DNA of 64,000 nt from Lacrimispora sphenoides (GCF_900105215.1 NZ_FOIP01000001.1:1944001-2008000), one strand, 5' to 3'; positions 24,549 to 33,629 are shown, counted from the stretch's first letter. Notes: generated from the letters alone by a model not told the origin. Numbers and translations are program-made.

Positions 24549-25646
24549 TTAATTGGATTTTACTTCTTTCCAGGCTTCATTGTAACGGGAATCCACTTCA
24601 TCCCCAAGATACTTATACACTTCACTGTTCTTCAAAGAGTCCACGTCCGGGAAAACGGCTTTGTTGTTCTGCAGTTCAGGATCAAGTAAATCAAAGGCAC
24701 CCTTATTTGGAGTAGGATAGGTGATGTATTCAAAATTCTTTTTGGCAATTTCAGGACGGCAGAGGAAGTCGATCCATTTCTCTGCGTTTTCCTTGTTAGG
24801 TGCATTGGCAGGAATGACCCAGGAATCCAGCCAAAGGTTGGTTCCTTCCTCAGGGATCACGTATTCTAAGGAGTAGTCGAGACCAAGGTCCTTTACTTCA
24901 TTCTGGATGTAAAGCATTTCGCCGGAATAGATGACGCCTACTGCAGCCTCGCCGCCGATCATCTTATCCCTGACCTGGTCGATGACATATGCCTGAACCA
25001 GAGGTTTTTGCTTTATCAGCAGTTCCTTTGCTTCCTTGATTTCTTCCTCATTGGTGGTGTTAGAAGAGTAGCCGAGGGATTTTAATGCCACCATAAAGGC
25101 ATCCCGGACGCTGTCCTGCATGAGGATGTTGTCTTTAAATTTAACATCCCAAAGGTCAGACCATTTGGTTGGAACGTCTTTCGGGTCCACCATGCTTGTG
25201 TTGTAAAGAATTCCTACGGTTCCCCAGCAGTACGGAACGGAGTATTTATTTTCCGGGTCAAAGCTCTTTGACATCTCCTGGTATCTGGGGTCAATCTCCT
25301 TTACATTTGGAACATTGTCAAAATTGATTTCAGCCAGAAGATTGTTTTCGATCATTTTCTGGATCATATAATCGGAAGGGCATACCGCGTCATATTTTAC
25401 GCCTCCTGCCTCGATGACAGGATACATCTCTTCATTGGTTTCAAACATGTCATAAACGACCTTAATACCGGTTTCTTTTTCAAATTCCTGGATAACGGAT
25501 TCGTCAATGTACTCCCCCCAGTTGTAAACGTAAACCTCTCCGGCGCTTCCAGACTTGGGGGCGGATTTTCCGCAGCCGCTTAAAACGGAGAGGGTAAGAG
25601 CACACAGGGAGCCGACTGCCATGATCTTAGATAAAGTTTTTTTCAT
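24549..25646 (-). CDS. potD: Spermidine/putrescine ABC transporter substrate-binding lipoprotein
   Basis: A 365-residue extracellular solute-binding lipoprotein for polyamines. The lipobox Leu-Ser-Gly-Cys puts the lipid on Cys25. The mature part begins with Val-Tyr-Val-Tyr-Asn-Trp-Gly-Glu-Tyr-Ile-Asp, the classic PotD opening whose Trp and Glu contact the polyamine. A Trp-Gly-Thr-Val-Gly-Ile and a Trp-Leu-Asp-Ser-Trp segment match other ligand residues. It is the last gene of a five-gene minus-strand operon (regulator, potA, potB, potC, potD), 15 bases after potC, with AGGAGA nine bases before the ATG. Confidence 0.93.
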   Translation of the reverse strand: MKKTLSKIMAVGSLCALTLSVLSGCGKSAPKSGSAGEVYVYNWGEYIDESVIQEFEKETGIKVVYDMFETNEEMYPVIEAGGVKYDAVCPSDYMIQKMIENNLLAEINFDNVPNVKEIDPRYQEMSKSFDPENKYSVPYCWGTVGILYNTSMVDPKDVPTKWSDLWDVKFKDNILMQDSVRDAFMVALKSLGYSSNTTNEEEIKEAKELLIKQKPLVQAYVIDQVRDKMIGGEAAVGVIYSGEMLYIQNEVKDLGLDYSLEYVIPEEGTNLWLDSWVIPANAPNKENAEKWIDFLCRPEIAKKNFEYITYPTPNKGAFDLLDPELQNNKAVFPDVDSLKNSEVYKYLGDEVDSRYNEAWKEVKSN

Positions 25647-25661
25647 GTGAATATTCTCCTA

Positions 25662-26447
25662 TTATTTTTTTCGCTTTGGTGCAAAGTTGGTGATGAGCAA
25701 CAGCACCAGCACCGTGATAAAGATGATACTTGACAGCGCGTACATGGAGGGCTTGATCCCCCGGCGCACCTCGCTGTAAATTAGGGTAGAAAGAGTATTG
25801 ATGCCGGCTCCCCTTGTAAAGTGTGTGATGATAAAATCATCTAAGGACATGGTGAATGCAAGGAGAAAACCGGAAAGTACACCCGGAAGGATATCCGGGA
25901 ACACCACTTTGAAAAATGCGGAGACCGATGTGGCTCCCAGATCCAAGGCGGCTTCATAAGTGCTTTTATCTGTTTGCTTTAACTTTGGCATGACGCTTAA
26001 AATGACATACGGGATGTTAAAGGTAATATGTGAAATTAAAATGGTTTTAAAGCCCAGGGAAATCCCAAAGGCGATAAATGCCAGCATAAGGGAGATTCCT
26101 GTAACAATATCCGCGTTCAGCATGGGGATGTTGGTAACGCCCATGAGAAGGGAGCGGGGGACCCGCTTCATGCCGTTAATGGCAATTGCCGCAGCGGTGC
26201 CGATAATGACCGCTATCAGAGAAGACAGGAATGCGATCAGCAGCGTATTGTAAAGGGCTGTCATAATGGTACTGCTTGAGAACAGCTCTGTATACCATCT
26301 GGTGGTAAAGCCGCCCCACTGGGTACGGGATTTGGAGCTGTTAAAGGACAGTACTGCCATGGTGGCAATAGGGGCATATAAAAACACCAGAATGATCACC
26401 AGGTAAAAATCCTGGATCATTCGTTTAATAAAAGTCTTTCCGTTCAT
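25662..26447 (-). CDS. potC: Spermidine/putrescine ABC transporter permease PotC
   Basis: A 261-residue inner-membrane permease with six predicted helices. The EAA loop Glu-Ala-Ala-Leu-Asp-Leu-Gly-Ala near residue 175 contacts the ATPase. A Phe-Asn-Ser-Ser-Lys segment near residue 34 and the Ser-Leu-Asp-Asp-Phe-Ile-Ile-Thr-His-Phe segment are typical of PotC. It begins at the last base of the potB stop codon, so translation is coupled. It pairs with PotB to form the polyamine channel. Confidence 0.92.
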   Translation of the reverse strand: MNGKTFIKRMIQDFYLVIILVFLYAPIATMAVLSFNSSKSRTQWGGFTTRWYTELFSSSTIMTALYNTLLIAFLSSLIAVIIGTAAAIAINGMKRVPRSLLMGVTNIPMLNADIVTGISLMLAFIAFGISLGFKTILISHITFNIPYVILSVMPKLKQTDKSTYEAALDLGATSVSAFFKVVFPDILPGVLSGFLLAFTMSLDDFIITHFTRGAGINTLSTLIYSEVRRGIKPSMYALSSIIFITVLVLLLITNFAPKRKK

Positions 26448-27259
26448 CAGAATGCCGTTCCCTCCCCGTTCTTATCATATTTGGCAATAAGCGCCATGCT
26501 GATCAGAATGAAAATCATCAAAACCAGGGAAAGGCCGGAGCCTAAATTCCAGTTGCTTCCCCTGGTAAACTCCTGCTCGATCACATTTCCAATCAGAAGG
26601 ATCTTGCTTCCCCCCAAAAGGTTTGAGATAACAAATGTGGTAAGAGCCGGTACGAATACCATGGTGATCCCGCTTACAATGCCGGGGATGCTTAAGGGAA
26701 AAAGGATCCGGAACAAAATCTGAACCGTGTTGGCCCCCAAGTCTCTGGCAGCGTTTATCACATTGTCATCAATTTTCATCAGTACGTTGTAAATCGGAAG
26801 AACCATAAACGGCAGAAAGTTGTAAACCATGCCGAGGATAATGGCTCCCGATGTATTGATCAGATTCTGGTTCGGCAGGTGGAGTGCGGTCAGAACGCCG
26901 TTTATAACACCGTTCTTTTCCAGTAATGTCTGCCATGCCAGGGTCCGGAGAAGAAAATTCATCCACATGGGTAGGATGAAGATAAAAACAATAAAGCTTC
27001 CCTGACCCATCCCTCTGGAACGCAGAACCATGGCCAGAGGATAAGCTAGGATCAGACAGAGGACTGTGCTGATAAAGGAAAGTCCCAGAGAAAGCCAAAG
27101 GGCCTTTGCATGTTCTGCCGATGTTACGGAGAGGACATTTGCCAGGGTAAAGGCCCCGGACCGGTCCGTGAGCCCGTAATACACAATCAGCGCCAGCGGA
27201 ATCAGGATGAAGCCGATCATCCACATGATGTATGGGCCGGATAATAATTTTTTATTCAT
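26447..27259 (-). CDS. potB: Spermidine/putrescine ABC transporter permease PotB
   Basis: A 270-residue permease with six predicted helices and the EAA-type loop Asn-Ala-Ala-Arg-Asp-Leu-Gly-Ala near residue 170. The ATG at 27259 overlaps the potA stop (8 shared bases). An in-frame ATG at 27280 would lie inside the AGGAGG that serves as ribosome site, so I prefer 27259. It works with PotC as the membrane half of the polyamine importer. Confidence 0.92.
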   Translation of the reverse strand: MNKKLLSGPYIMWMIGFILIPLALIVYYGLTDRSGAFTLANVLSVTSAEHAKALWLSLGLSFISTVLCLILAYPLAMVLRSRGMGQGSFIVFIFILPMWMNFLLRTLAWQTLLEKNGVINGVLTALHLPNQNLINTSGAIILGMVYNFLPFMVLPIYNVLMKIDDNVINAARDLGANTVQILFRILFPLSIPGIVSGITMVFVPALTTFVISNLLGGSKILLIGNVIEQEFTRGSNWNLGSGLSLVLMIFILISMALIAKYDKNGEGTAF

Positions 27260-28328
27260 TGATTCCCACGGCCTCCTCATCCTCAGAAGCCGGCTTGTTC
27301 ATGATCTGAATGTCGAATGGGTTCACGTGAATGCCCACCTCCTGTCCGACCGGGAACATATCCGTGCTGTGTACCAGCCATTCAAAGCCGTCGGGAGTGG
27401 TCACTTCCATCTCATAGTGGACGCCCTTGAAAATTAAATGGGTGACAATGCCTGTGAGGATCCCTTCCTCAGGAGCTACCAGGTCGATATCCTCCGGACG
27501 GATCACCACGTCAACCGGCTTATGGGATCCAAAGCCCTTATCCACACAGACAAATTTGGCATTAAAAATTTCCACCAGTTCATCCCGGACCATAATTCCG
27601 GGCACTATGTTGCTTTCTCCAATAAAGTCGGCCACAAAGGCATTTTCCGGCTCATTGTAGATGTTTTCCGGGGAGCCCATTTGCTGGATATAACCCTGGT
27701 TCATGACAACGATGGTATCAGACATGGTCAGGGCTTCCTCCTGGTCATGGGTAACATAGATAAAGGTGATGCCCAGCTCATTTTTCAGACGAATCAGCTC
27801 ATACTGCATATCCTGGCGGAGCTTTAAGTCCAAAGCTCCCAAAGGCTCGTCAAGGAGAAGGACCCTTGGTTCGTTTACGATTGCCCTGGCGATGGCGATC
27901 CGCTGCTGCTGGCCGCCGCTTAAGGAGCTTACCGTGCGGTTTTCAAAGCCGTCTAAGTTGACCAGCTTTAAGGCATATTTAATCTTATCCTTTATATAGG
28001 CTTTCGGTTTATTTTTGATTTTCAGGCCAAAGGCGATATTTTCTGAAATGGACATGTGGTTAAACAAAGCGTATTTCTGGAATACAGTATTCAGCTGCCG
28101 CTTGTTGGGAGGCAGGCTGGTGATGTCCTGTCCGTCAAAAATTACCTGCCCTTTGTCAGGGCTTTCAAAGCCGCCGATGATCCGAAGGGTTGTAGTCTTG
28201 CCGCATCCGCTGGGTCCTAGCAGGGTAACAAATGCGTTCTCTTTTACCGAGAGGTTTAAATCATCCAGTACCATGGTACCGTCAAAGCTTTTTGTAATAT
28301 TCCTTAAATCAATTAATGGCTGACCCAT
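27252..28328 (-). CDS. potA: Spermidine/putrescine ABC transporter ATPase PotA
   Basis: A 358-residue ABC ATPase. Walker A is [10 protein letters not shown] near residue 38, the signature Leu-Ser-Gly-Gly-Gln-Gln-Gln-Arg near 136, and Walker B Leu-Leu-Leu-Asp-Glu-Pro near 158, followed by the switch His. A C-terminal TOBE domain (about 275-345) is the regulatory part usual in PotA. AGGAGG precedes the ATG. It sits between the XRE-cupin regulator and potB. Confidence 0.94.
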   Translation of the reverse strand: MGQPLIDLRNITKSFDGTMVLDDLNLSVKENAFVTLLGPSGCGKTTTLRIIGGFESPDKGQVIFDGQDITSLPPNKRQLNTVFQKYALFNHMSISENIAFGLKIKNKPKAYIKDKIKYALKLVNLDGFENRTVSSLSGGQQQRIAIARAIVNEPRVLLLDEPLGALDLKLRQDMQYELIRLKNELGITFIYVTHDQEEALTMSDTIVVMNQGYIQQMGSPENIYNEPENAFVADFIGESNIVPGIMVRDELVEIFNAKFVCVDKGFGSHKPVDVVIRPEDIDLVAPEEGILTGIVTHLIFKGVHYEMEVTTPDGFEWLVHSTDMFPVGQEVGIHVNPFDIQIMNKPASEDEEAVGINE

Positions 28329-28345
28329 CTCCCTTTATCCTCCTG

Positions 28346-28879
28346 TTAAAAGCTTGGCGGGGAGCTTACCCATATGAGAGTAGCGCCGGCCTTGCTGCTT
28401 AAGTAATGTTTTTTGTCTGATACAAAGTAAAAGGATTCCCCTTTTTTAGCTTTATATGTTTTGTTTCCTATATGGATGGAAATATTACCCTGCAGTACAT
28501 AGCCGAATTCCTCTCCCTCATGAGGATTGTCAGGATAAGTTTCTCCGCCGGCTTCCAGGGTGAGAAGGATCGGCTCCATCATGTTTTTCTGCGCATTGGG
28601 AATGATCCATTTGATTTCATTCTTAAGCTCTGCATCGTGTTTCTCAAAGTAATCAGATTTTCCGAAAACGATCTGTTCTTCCGGGCTCTCATTGAAGAAC
28701 TCGCCGACAGAGGTTCCAAGGCATTGTAAAATATCCAAAAGGGTAGCAATGGAGGGGGACGTCAAATCCCTTTCCAGCTGGGATATGAACCCCTTTGACA
28801 GCTCTGCGCGGTCAGCCAGTTCTTCCTGCGTAAGCCCCTTTAAGACCCGAAGCTCTTTTAGTTTTGTACCGATATCCAT
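28346..28879 (-). CDS. XRE-family regulator with C-terminal cupin domain (PuuR-like)
   Basis: A 177-residue regulator: helix-turn-helix at about 10-60 (Leu-Thr-Gln-Glu-Glu-Leu-Ala-Asp-Arg-Ala, then Gly-Phe-Ile-Ser-Gln-Leu-Glu-Arg) and a cupin at about 105-172 with Pro-His-Glu-Gly-Glu-Glu-Phe. Such proteins sense polyamines or related amines and repress uptake or breakdown genes. As first gene of the potABCD operon it very likely controls it. GGAGG is six bases upstream of the ATG. An inverted repeat in the promoter region (28943-28957) is a candidate operator. Confidence 0.88.
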   Translation of the reverse strand: MDIGTKLKELRVLKGLTQEELADRAELSKGFISQLERDLTSPSIATLLDILQCLGTSVGEFFNESPEEQIVFGKSDYFEKHDAELKNEIKWIIPNAQKNMMEPILLTLEAGGETYPDNPHEGEEFGYVLQGNISIHIGNKTYKAKKGESFYFVSDKKHYLSSKAGATLIWVSSPPSF

Positions 28880-28942
28880 ATGCTCCTCCTTTATGTTTAT
28901 GTTAAGCTGAAAGTTTACCTATACTAACTGACGATAAATATA

Positions 28943-28957
28943 ACTAAAAAGTTTAGT
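28943..28957. promoter_or_regulatory. Inverted repeat, candidate operator of the pot operon
   Basis: ACTAAA and TTTAGT arms with a three-base centre, overlapping a second repeat GTTTA/TAAAC (28951-28967). It lies about 65 bases upstream of the XRE-cupin start, in the shared divergent region. Confidence 0.45.
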
Positions 28958-29031
28958 AATGATAAACAAGCAGCAAAATACATTATACTGTTTTTTCATT
29001 GTATGTCAATAGTTTTTAAGGAACTTTTTCC

Positions 29032-29060
29032 TTAACAAACTATGAAATTTATGATATGAT
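29032..29060 (+). promoter_or_regulatory. Promoter of the lactonase-fold gene
   Basis: TTAACA (29032-29037), 17-base spacer, TATGAT (29055-29060). Arms ACAAACT (29035-29041) and AGTTTGT (29067-29073) bracket the -10 box and may form an operator. The 5' leader is long, about 125 bases, with no further feature recognised in it. Confidence 0.55.
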
Positions 29061-29194
29061 AGTTTTAGTTTGTACAACGAAGTTCGATTCGCCAAACAGC
29101 GCGTCGAACGGCCGATTTTCTGGATTCAGGCAGCGCATAAATTTGCCTTTATTCAGAGGATCATGCCAAGGAAGATTTCAGGAGGATATGTGTG

Positions 29195-30250
29195 ATGAAG
29201 GGCAAGTATATGGCTTATGTAGGTTCTTATTCCTACAACGGACAGGCAAAGGGGATTACTGTATACGATGTTGATGTGGAAGAGGGCCGTTTTATTCCAA
29301 GATGCGAGGTGGAAGTTGATAATTCTTCCTATGTAATTGCTTCTAATGATGGGAAGACGCTGTACTCCATCGCGGATGAAGGAATCGTATCCTTCCGCAT
29401 TCATGAGAATGGGGCGATAACAAGACTTAATTCAGCGAATATTAAGGGAATGAGAGGCTGCCATCTGTCTACCGATGCAGAGGACAGGTATATCTTTGTA
29501 TCTGGATACCATGATGGAAAGTCCACGGTGCTTCGGCTGAATAAGGATGGCTCCGTAGGTGAGATCGTAACCGGAGTGTACCATAAGGGCCTTGGCAGTG
29601 TGGCAGAAAGAAACTTCCGTCCCCACGTGAGCTGTTCCAGAAGAACTCCTGACGGAAAATTTATCATGGTGGCTGATCTGGGAATAGATCAGGTTAAGAT
29701 TTACCGTTTTAATGAGAACGATGAAGAAATGCTACTGGTGGATGTCCTGCACTGCGATCTGGAATCCGCTCCCAAATGCTTTCGTTTCAGTTCTGACGGA
29801 AGATTTTTCTATCTTATTTCAGAGTTAAAGAATGTGATCGATGTGTTCACCTATGAAACAGGAGAACGGCAGCCAAAGATTGAGAAGATCCAGACGGTTT
29901 TCACTGCCGGACCAAAGCAGAGCCAGCTTACTGCGGCATGCTCCATGCGCATATCCAATGATGAAAGACATTTATTCTGCGGCAACGCGGGGGACAATTC
30001 TGTTACGGTTTATGAACGGGACAAGGAAACAGGGCTTTTAGAAGCCTTATGCTGTCTTCCCATAAGCGGCAGCTTTCCCAAGGATATCTGCGTTTTTCCG
30101 GATGATAAGCATATCGCTTCCATCAACCATGAGACCGGCAGTATCACATTTTTCACGGTTGATTATAAGAAAGGGCTTCTTGTCATGAACGGTAAGGAAC
30201 TGAAGGTCAATGAACCAAACAGCTGCGTGATCGTAAAAGTAGACAATTAA
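29195..30250 (+). CDS. Lactonase-family beta-propeller protein (6-phosphogluconolactonase/YbhE-like)
   Basis: A 351-residue seven-bladed propeller of the lactonase family (PF10282). It has the usual opening Ala-Tyr-Val-Gly-Ser-Tyr-Ser, repeated blades with Asp-Gly-Lys-Phe and Asp-Gly-Arg-Phe turns, an Arg-Pro-His-Val-Ser segment, and an Ile-Ser-Asn-Asp-Glu-Arg-His-Leu-Phe blade near residue 250. Members hydrolyse 6-phosphogluconolactone or other lactones, and some act on carboxymuconate lactone. I prefer the ATG at 29195 because AGGAGG is eight bases upstream; GTG at 29192 is the other option. It is divergent from the pot operon. The exact substrate is not shown by sequence. Confidence 0.8.
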   Translation: MKGKYMAYVGSYSYNGQAKGITVYDVDVEEGRFIPRCEVEVDNSSYVIASNDGKTLYSIADEGIVSFRIHENGAITRLNSANIKGMRGCHLSTDAEDRYIFVSGYHDGKSTVLRLNKDGSVGEIVTGVYHKGLGSVAERNFRPHVSCSRRTPDGKFIMVADLGIDQVKIYRFNENDEEMLLVDVLHCDLESAPKCFRFSSDGRFFYLISELKNVIDVFTYETGERQPKIEKIQTVFTAGPKQSQLTAACSMRISNDERHLFCGNAGDNSVTVYERDKETGLLEALCCLPISGSFPKDICVFPDDKHIASINHETGSITFFTVDYKKGLLVMNGKELKVNEPNSCVIVKVDN

Positions 30251-30392
30251 AACACCTTGAAGGCATACCTTAGCCCCCATAAAGCGGGTGGAATCTGCAC
30301 GGAAAGCACAGGCAGGAAAGAGGCATGGCAATTGAGAGGAAACACCTTATAGGCATACCTCTATGCCCGGAAAACATGGGCAGGGAAGAGGA
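30250..30392 (+). repeat. Duplicated leader module before aroC
   Basis: A 20-base element beginning AACACCTT at 30250 recurs at 30340 with 18 of 20 bases kept. A 24-base element beginning CGGAAA at 30299 recurs at 30369 with 20 of 24. Order is kept, so the region is a diverged tandem duplication with a length change in the middle. The second copy is followed by the aroC ribosome site. The first copy is followed by a similar AGGAAAGAGG and a vestigial ATGGCA, suggesting that the original aroC translation start was duplicated. Confidence 0.6.
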
Positions 30393-30406
30393 AAGGAGAG
30401 ACATAC

Positions 30407-31540
30407 ATGGCAGGATCAACACTGGGGACAATATGGAAGGTAACAACCTGGGGGGAATCTCATGGAAAGGCCATCGGCGTTGTGCTAGATGGCTGTCCGG
30501 CAGGTCTTAAACTGGAGGAGGCGGATATCCAGGAATACTTGGACCGGAGAAAACCGGGGCAGAGCAAATTCACCACAAAGCGCCAGGAGGCCGATCAAGT
30601 GGAGATCCTGTCCGGAGTTTTTGAGGGAAAGACAACGGGAACTCCTATTTCCATGGTGATCTGGAATACAGACCAGCGCTCCAGGGATTACGGAAAATTA
30701 ATGGAGGTTTACCGTCCGGGCCATGCAGATTTTTCCTTTGATGAAAAATACGGAATCAGGGATTACCGGGGAGGCGGCCGTTCCTCCGGAAGGGAGACCA
30801 TTGGAAGGGTGGCGGCCGGTGCTGTTGCTGCCTGCTTTTTAAAGAGTCTTGGAATTACTGTGACCGCTTATACCAGATCCGTCGGGCCTTATGAGGTAAA
30901 GGCAGAGCAGTTCAGTATAAAGGAGCGGGATAATAACCAACTTTTCATGCCTGATAAGGAAACAGCGGCTCTTGCCTGCGAATACTTAGAAGAGATGATG
31001 GGAAAGCTGGACTCTGTGGGAGGCGTGGTGGAATGCGTCATTGACGGTGTTCCGGCCGGAATCGGCGATCCGGTATTTGAAAAGTATGATGCGGCTCTTG
31101 CAAAGGCGGTCATGTCCATCGGAGCAGTCAAGGGCTTTGAGATCGGAGACGGCTTTGGGGCTGCACGCGCCCTGGGATCCCAGAATAACGATGGATTTTG
31201 TAAGGGACTTAATAAGGGAGTGGAGAAGATCACCAACCATGCAGGGGGAATTCTTGGAGGGATCAGCGATGGTTCCCAGGTGGTTCTCCGTGCTGCATTT
31301 AAGCCTACACCGTCTGTGGCACAGTCCCAGAAAACCGTGACGCGACTGGGTGAGGAAACAGAGATCCAAATCAAGGGGCGCCATGACCCTATCGTTGTTC
31401 CTCGCGCAGTGGTAGTAGTGGAGGCCATGGCAGCACTTACCACGGCAGACTTACTGCTTGCCAACATGGCATCCAGAATGGACAGGATCCTTACCTTTTA
31501 TGGCCGGCAGACTGCAGGAGAAGGAAGCTTAGAAACTTGA
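30407..31540 (+). CDS. aroC: Chorismate synthase
   Basis: Converts 5-enolpyruvylshikimate-3-phosphate to chorismate, the last shikimate-pathway step, using reduced FMN. The 377-residue protein has the three signatures: Trp-Gly-Glu-Ser-His-Gly near residue 15; the long Arg-Pro-Gly-His-Ala-Asp, Tyr-Gly-Ile-Arg-Asp-Tyr-Arg-Gly-Gly-Gly-Arg-Ser-Ser run at about 105-128; and the C-terminal Arg-His-Asp-Pro segment near 324. AAAGGAGAG lies seven bases before the ATG. No other aro gene is adjacent. It follows a duplicated leader and ends in a 12-base-pair hairpin. Confidence 0.96.
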   Translation: MAGSTLGTIWKVTTWGESHGKAIGVVLDGCPAGLKLEEADIQEYLDRRKPGQSKFTTKRQEADQVEILSGVFEGKTTGTPISMVIWNTDQRSRDYGKLMEVYRPGHADFSFDEKYGIRDYRGGGRSSGRETIGRVAAGAVAACFLKSLGITVTAYTRSVGPYEVKAEQFSIKERDNNQLFMPDKETAALACEYLEEMMGKLDSVGGVVECVIDGVPAGIGDPVFEKYDAALAKAVMSIGAVKGFEIGDGFGAARALGSQNNDGFCKGLNKGVEKITNHAGGILGGISDGSQVVLRAAFKPTPSVAQSQKTVTRLGEETEIQIKGRHDPIVVPRAVVVVEAMAALTTADLLLANMASRMDRILTFYGRQTAGEGSLET

Positions 31541-31544
31541 TAAA

Positions 31545-31576
31545 ATCCGGCATTTATGATATGTTAAATGCCGGAT
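31545..31576 (+). terminator. Hairpin after aroC
   Basis: A twelve-base-pair perfect stem (31545-31556 with 31565-31576), followed by a weak AT-rich run rather than a clean T-tract. Termination may be partial. Confidence 0.6.
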
Positions 31577-31596
31577 ATATTTTACACGGGCAATGA

Positions 31597-31628
31597 GCCG
31601 GACGAACATGTCTGTATGTTCAGCCGGC
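31597..31628 (+). other. Two-tier hairpin in the rpiB leader
   Basis: GCCGG (31597-31601) pairs with CCGGC (31624-31628), and inner GAACAT pairs with ATGTTC around a six-base loop, with a 2x2 internal loop. No T-run follows, and the rpiB ribosome site is 15 bases downstream. It may be mRNA stability or processing structure. Confidence 0.4.
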
Positions 31629-31654
31629 AATGACAGAATGACAGGAGAATGATG

Positions 31655-32101
31655 ATGAAGATTGCAATGGGAAATGACCATACGGCCATAGAAATGAAAA
31701 ATTACATCAAGGAATTTGTAGAGAGCAAGGGATATGAAGTGATCGACTTTGGAACCAATTCCACAGAAAGCTGCGATTATCCGGAATATGGAGAAAAGGT
31801 TGGACGCGCGGTTGCAGACGGAGAGGCTGATCTGGGAATCGCTATCTGCGGAACAGGAGTGGGAATCTCCCTTGCCTGCAACAAGGTCAGGGGAATCCGG
31901 GCCTGTGTCTGCAGCGAACCTTATACTGCAAAGCTTTCCAGAATGCACAACGATTCCAATGTGCTCTGCTTTGGAGCCCGTGTCATTGGCCAGGAAATGG
32001 CAAAGATGATCACAGAAGAATGGCTGGATGCAAAGTATGAGGGCGGAAGACACCAGCGCCGTGTGGATATGGTAATGGATATCGAAAAAAGAAACGAATA
32101 A
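31655..32101 (+). CDS. rpiB: Ribose-5-phosphate isomerase B / RpiB-LacAB family sugar-phosphate isomerase
   Basis: Interconverts ribose-5-phosphate and ribulose-5-phosphate (pentose phosphate pathway). The 148-residue protein opens with Lys-Ile-Ala-Met-Gly-Asn-Asp-His. It has the catalytic-loop Cys in Ile-Cys-Gly-Thr-Gly-Val-Gly near residue 66, and the Asn-Asp-Ser-Asn-Val-Leu-Cys-Phe-Gly-Ala-Arg strand. Three ATG codons lie in a row; the third (31655) has AGGAG seven bases upstream and fits the family. Because LacA/B and allose-phosphate isomerases share this fold, the substrate could differ. It is followed closely by a dehydrogenase gene. Confidence 0.85.
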   Translation: MKIAMGNDHTAIEMKNYIKEFVESKGYEVIDFGTNSTESCDYPEYGEKVGRAVADGEADLGIAICGTGVGISLACNKVRGIRACVCSEPYTAKLSRMHNDSNVLCFGARVIGQEMAKMITEEWLDAKYEGGRHQRRVDMVMDIEKRNE

Positions 32102-32126
32102 AATGTATTGAGAAGGGGGAAAACAT

Positions 32127-32990
32127 ATGAAAAAAATTGGATTTATCGGAATTGGTATTATGGGAAAGTCCATGGTACGCAATCTGATGAAGGCTGGATA
32201 TGAGGTGGCGGTGTATTCAAGAACCAAAAGCAAGGCAGAAGATATCCTTTCTGAAGGTGCCATATGGTGCGAAGATGTGAAGGCCTGCTCCAAAGGAAGA
32301 GATGGGGTCATCACAATCGTTGGATATCCGCAGGATGTGGAAGAGGTCTATTTCGGGGAAAATGGGATTATCGCTAACGCAGACAAGGGAACCTGCTTGA
32401 TTGACATGACCACTACCAGTCCCAAGCTTGCGGTGCGGATTTATGACGAAGCAAAACAGGCAGATCTAAAAGCCCTGGATGCCCCGGTGACAGGAGGAGA
32501 TACTGGCGCAAGGGAAGGAACCCTTACCATACTGGCAGGAGGAGACAGAGACACTTATGACCGCTGCCTCCCTGTTTTTGAGGCAATGGGAAAGGCCATC
32601 CGGTATGAAGGAAAGGCCGGAAACGGACAGCACACCAAAATGTGCAACCAGATCGCCATTGCAGGAGCCCTCTCAGGCGTCTGTGAGGCAATGGTTTATG
32701 CAAAGGCCAATGGTCTTGACGTAGATACCATGGTGGATTCCATCGCTACCGGTGCGGCAGGAAGCGCCCAGTTAAATGCAATGGCTCCCAGGATCCTTTC
32801 CGGAGACTTTGCACCAGGATTCTTTATCAAGCATTTTATTAAAGACATGAAACTTGCGGCCGAAGAGGCGGAGGGTGCAGGTATCCGGCTTGGAGTGCTT
32901 GACCACGTGCTTTCCATGTATGAATCCATGGCTGCTTCTGGTCATGAAGAGGAAGGAACACAGGCTCTGGTCAAATATTACCAGTGGTAA
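32127..32990 (+). CDS. Beta-hydroxyacid dehydrogenase (3-hydroxyisobutyrate dehydrogenase-like)
   Basis: A 287-residue NAD(P)-dependent oxidoreductase. The Rossmann motif Gly-Phe-Ile-Gly-Ile-Gly-Ile-Met-Gly is at residues 5-13, the substrate-binding Asp-Ala-Pro-Val-Thr-Gly-Gly is near 118, and the catalytic Lys lies in Gly-Asn-Gly-Gln-His-Thr-Lys near 172. An Arg-Thr-Lys after the second strand suggests NADP preference. The family includes tartronate semialdehyde reductase and 3-hydroxyisobutyrate dehydrogenase; the substrate cannot be fixed. It lies 26 bases after rpiB with AGAAGGGGG upstream, so the two are probably cotranscribed. A terminator follows. Confidence 0.87.
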   Translation: MKKIGFIGIGIMGKSMVRNLMKAGYEVAVYSRTKSKAEDILSEGAIWCEDVKACSKGRDGVITIVGYPQDVEEVYFGENGIIANADKGTCLIDMTTTSPKLAVRIYDEAKQADLKALDAPVTGGDTGAREGTLTILAGGDRDTYDRCLPVFEAMGKAIRYEGKAGNGQHTKMCNQIAIAGALSGVCEAMVYAKANGLDVDTMVDSIATGAAGSAQLNAMAPRILSGDFAPGFFIKHFIKDMKLAAEEAEGAGIRLGVLDHVLSMYESMAASGHEEEGTQALVKYYQW

Positions 32991-33002
32991 AAAATATAAA
33001 AG

Positions 33003-33036
33003 CGCAGGCGGGGTAGCAGCTCCAGCCTGCGTTTTT
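33003..33036. terminator. Terminator between dehydrogenase and lepB
   Basis: CGCAGGC (33003-33009) pairs with GCCTGCG (33025-33031), followed by five T's. It lies between convergent genes. Confidence 0.8.
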
Positions 33037-33038
33037 AC

Positions 33039-33629
33039 TTATTCAATATTTTTTATGGAAGGGAAATACCGGAACAGGACCTTTGCGATGATCTTGTCCT
33101 TTTCCACGAATTTATGTTTCCACCTTCTTGCATCTGCGGAGAAATTCCGGTTGTCTCCAAGCATGAAGTAACAGTCTTCCGGCACTTCATAATGAGCATC
33201 AGGCTCCGGTTCCATTGGCTCCGGAAGATAAGGCTCTTCAAGAGGCGTCTCGGAATTATTGATATAAACTTTTCCGTCCCGGATATCAATGATGTCGCCT
33301 GGAAGGCCGATGACACGTTTTACGTAATAGGTTTTTCCGGTAGGGTCATCAGGGAAATGGAAGATGGCGATATCTCCCCGCTTCGGATCGCCAAAATAAT
33401 AGGACAGCCTGGAGCCAATGACCCGGTCTCCTGTCATAATGGTCTTTTCCATGGATCCGCTGGGTACCCTGCTGTTTGCGATGATGAAATTATTGAGCAA
33501 AAATGCAATGACAGCGGCGGTTATGATGATCTTGATCCAACTGATGATTTCTTCCCTCCAGCTGAACGGTTCCCGTTCTTTTGGCATGTTATCGTTCTTT
33601 TTCATATGATCTCTCTTCTTTTCCTTCAT
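33039..33629 (-). CDS. lepB: Signal peptidase I
   Basis: Membrane serine protease that cuts signal peptides from exported proteins. One membrane helix follows a Lys-rich N-terminus. The catalytic Ser is in Val-Pro-Ser-Gly-Ser-Met-Glu-Lys-Thr and the general-base Lys in Tyr-Tyr-Val-Lys-Arg-Val-Ile-Gly. The family box Met-Leu-Gly-Asp-Asn-Arg-Asn is present, although the usual Asn-Ser-x-Asp-Ser-Arg that follows is Phe-Ser-Ala-Asp-Ala-Arg. Two ATGs (33629, 33605) are possible and neither has a strong ribosome site; an upstream ATG at 33674 adds an unlikely tail. Single gene. Confidence 0.92.
   Translation of the reverse strand: MKEKKRDHMKKNDNMPKEREPFSWREEIISWIKIIITAAVIAFLLNNFIIANSRVPSGSMEKTIMTGDRVIGSRLSYYFGDPKRGDIAIFHFPDDPTGKTYYVKRVIGLPGDIIDIRDGKVYINNSETPLEEPYLPEPMEPEPDAHYEVPEDCYFMLGDNRNFSADARRWKHKFVEKDKIIAKVLFRYFPSIKNIE

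Noticed and set aside
30325..30510. 61-codon frame overlapping the aroC start
   Set aside because: Starts at the vestigial duplicate of the aroC start and enters aroC out of frame; the ribosome-like site is too close to the ATG.
31529..32314. 261-codon minus-strand frame over rpiB
   Set aside because: Antisense to a certain gene; composition is typical of a mirror frame and its start is unsupported.
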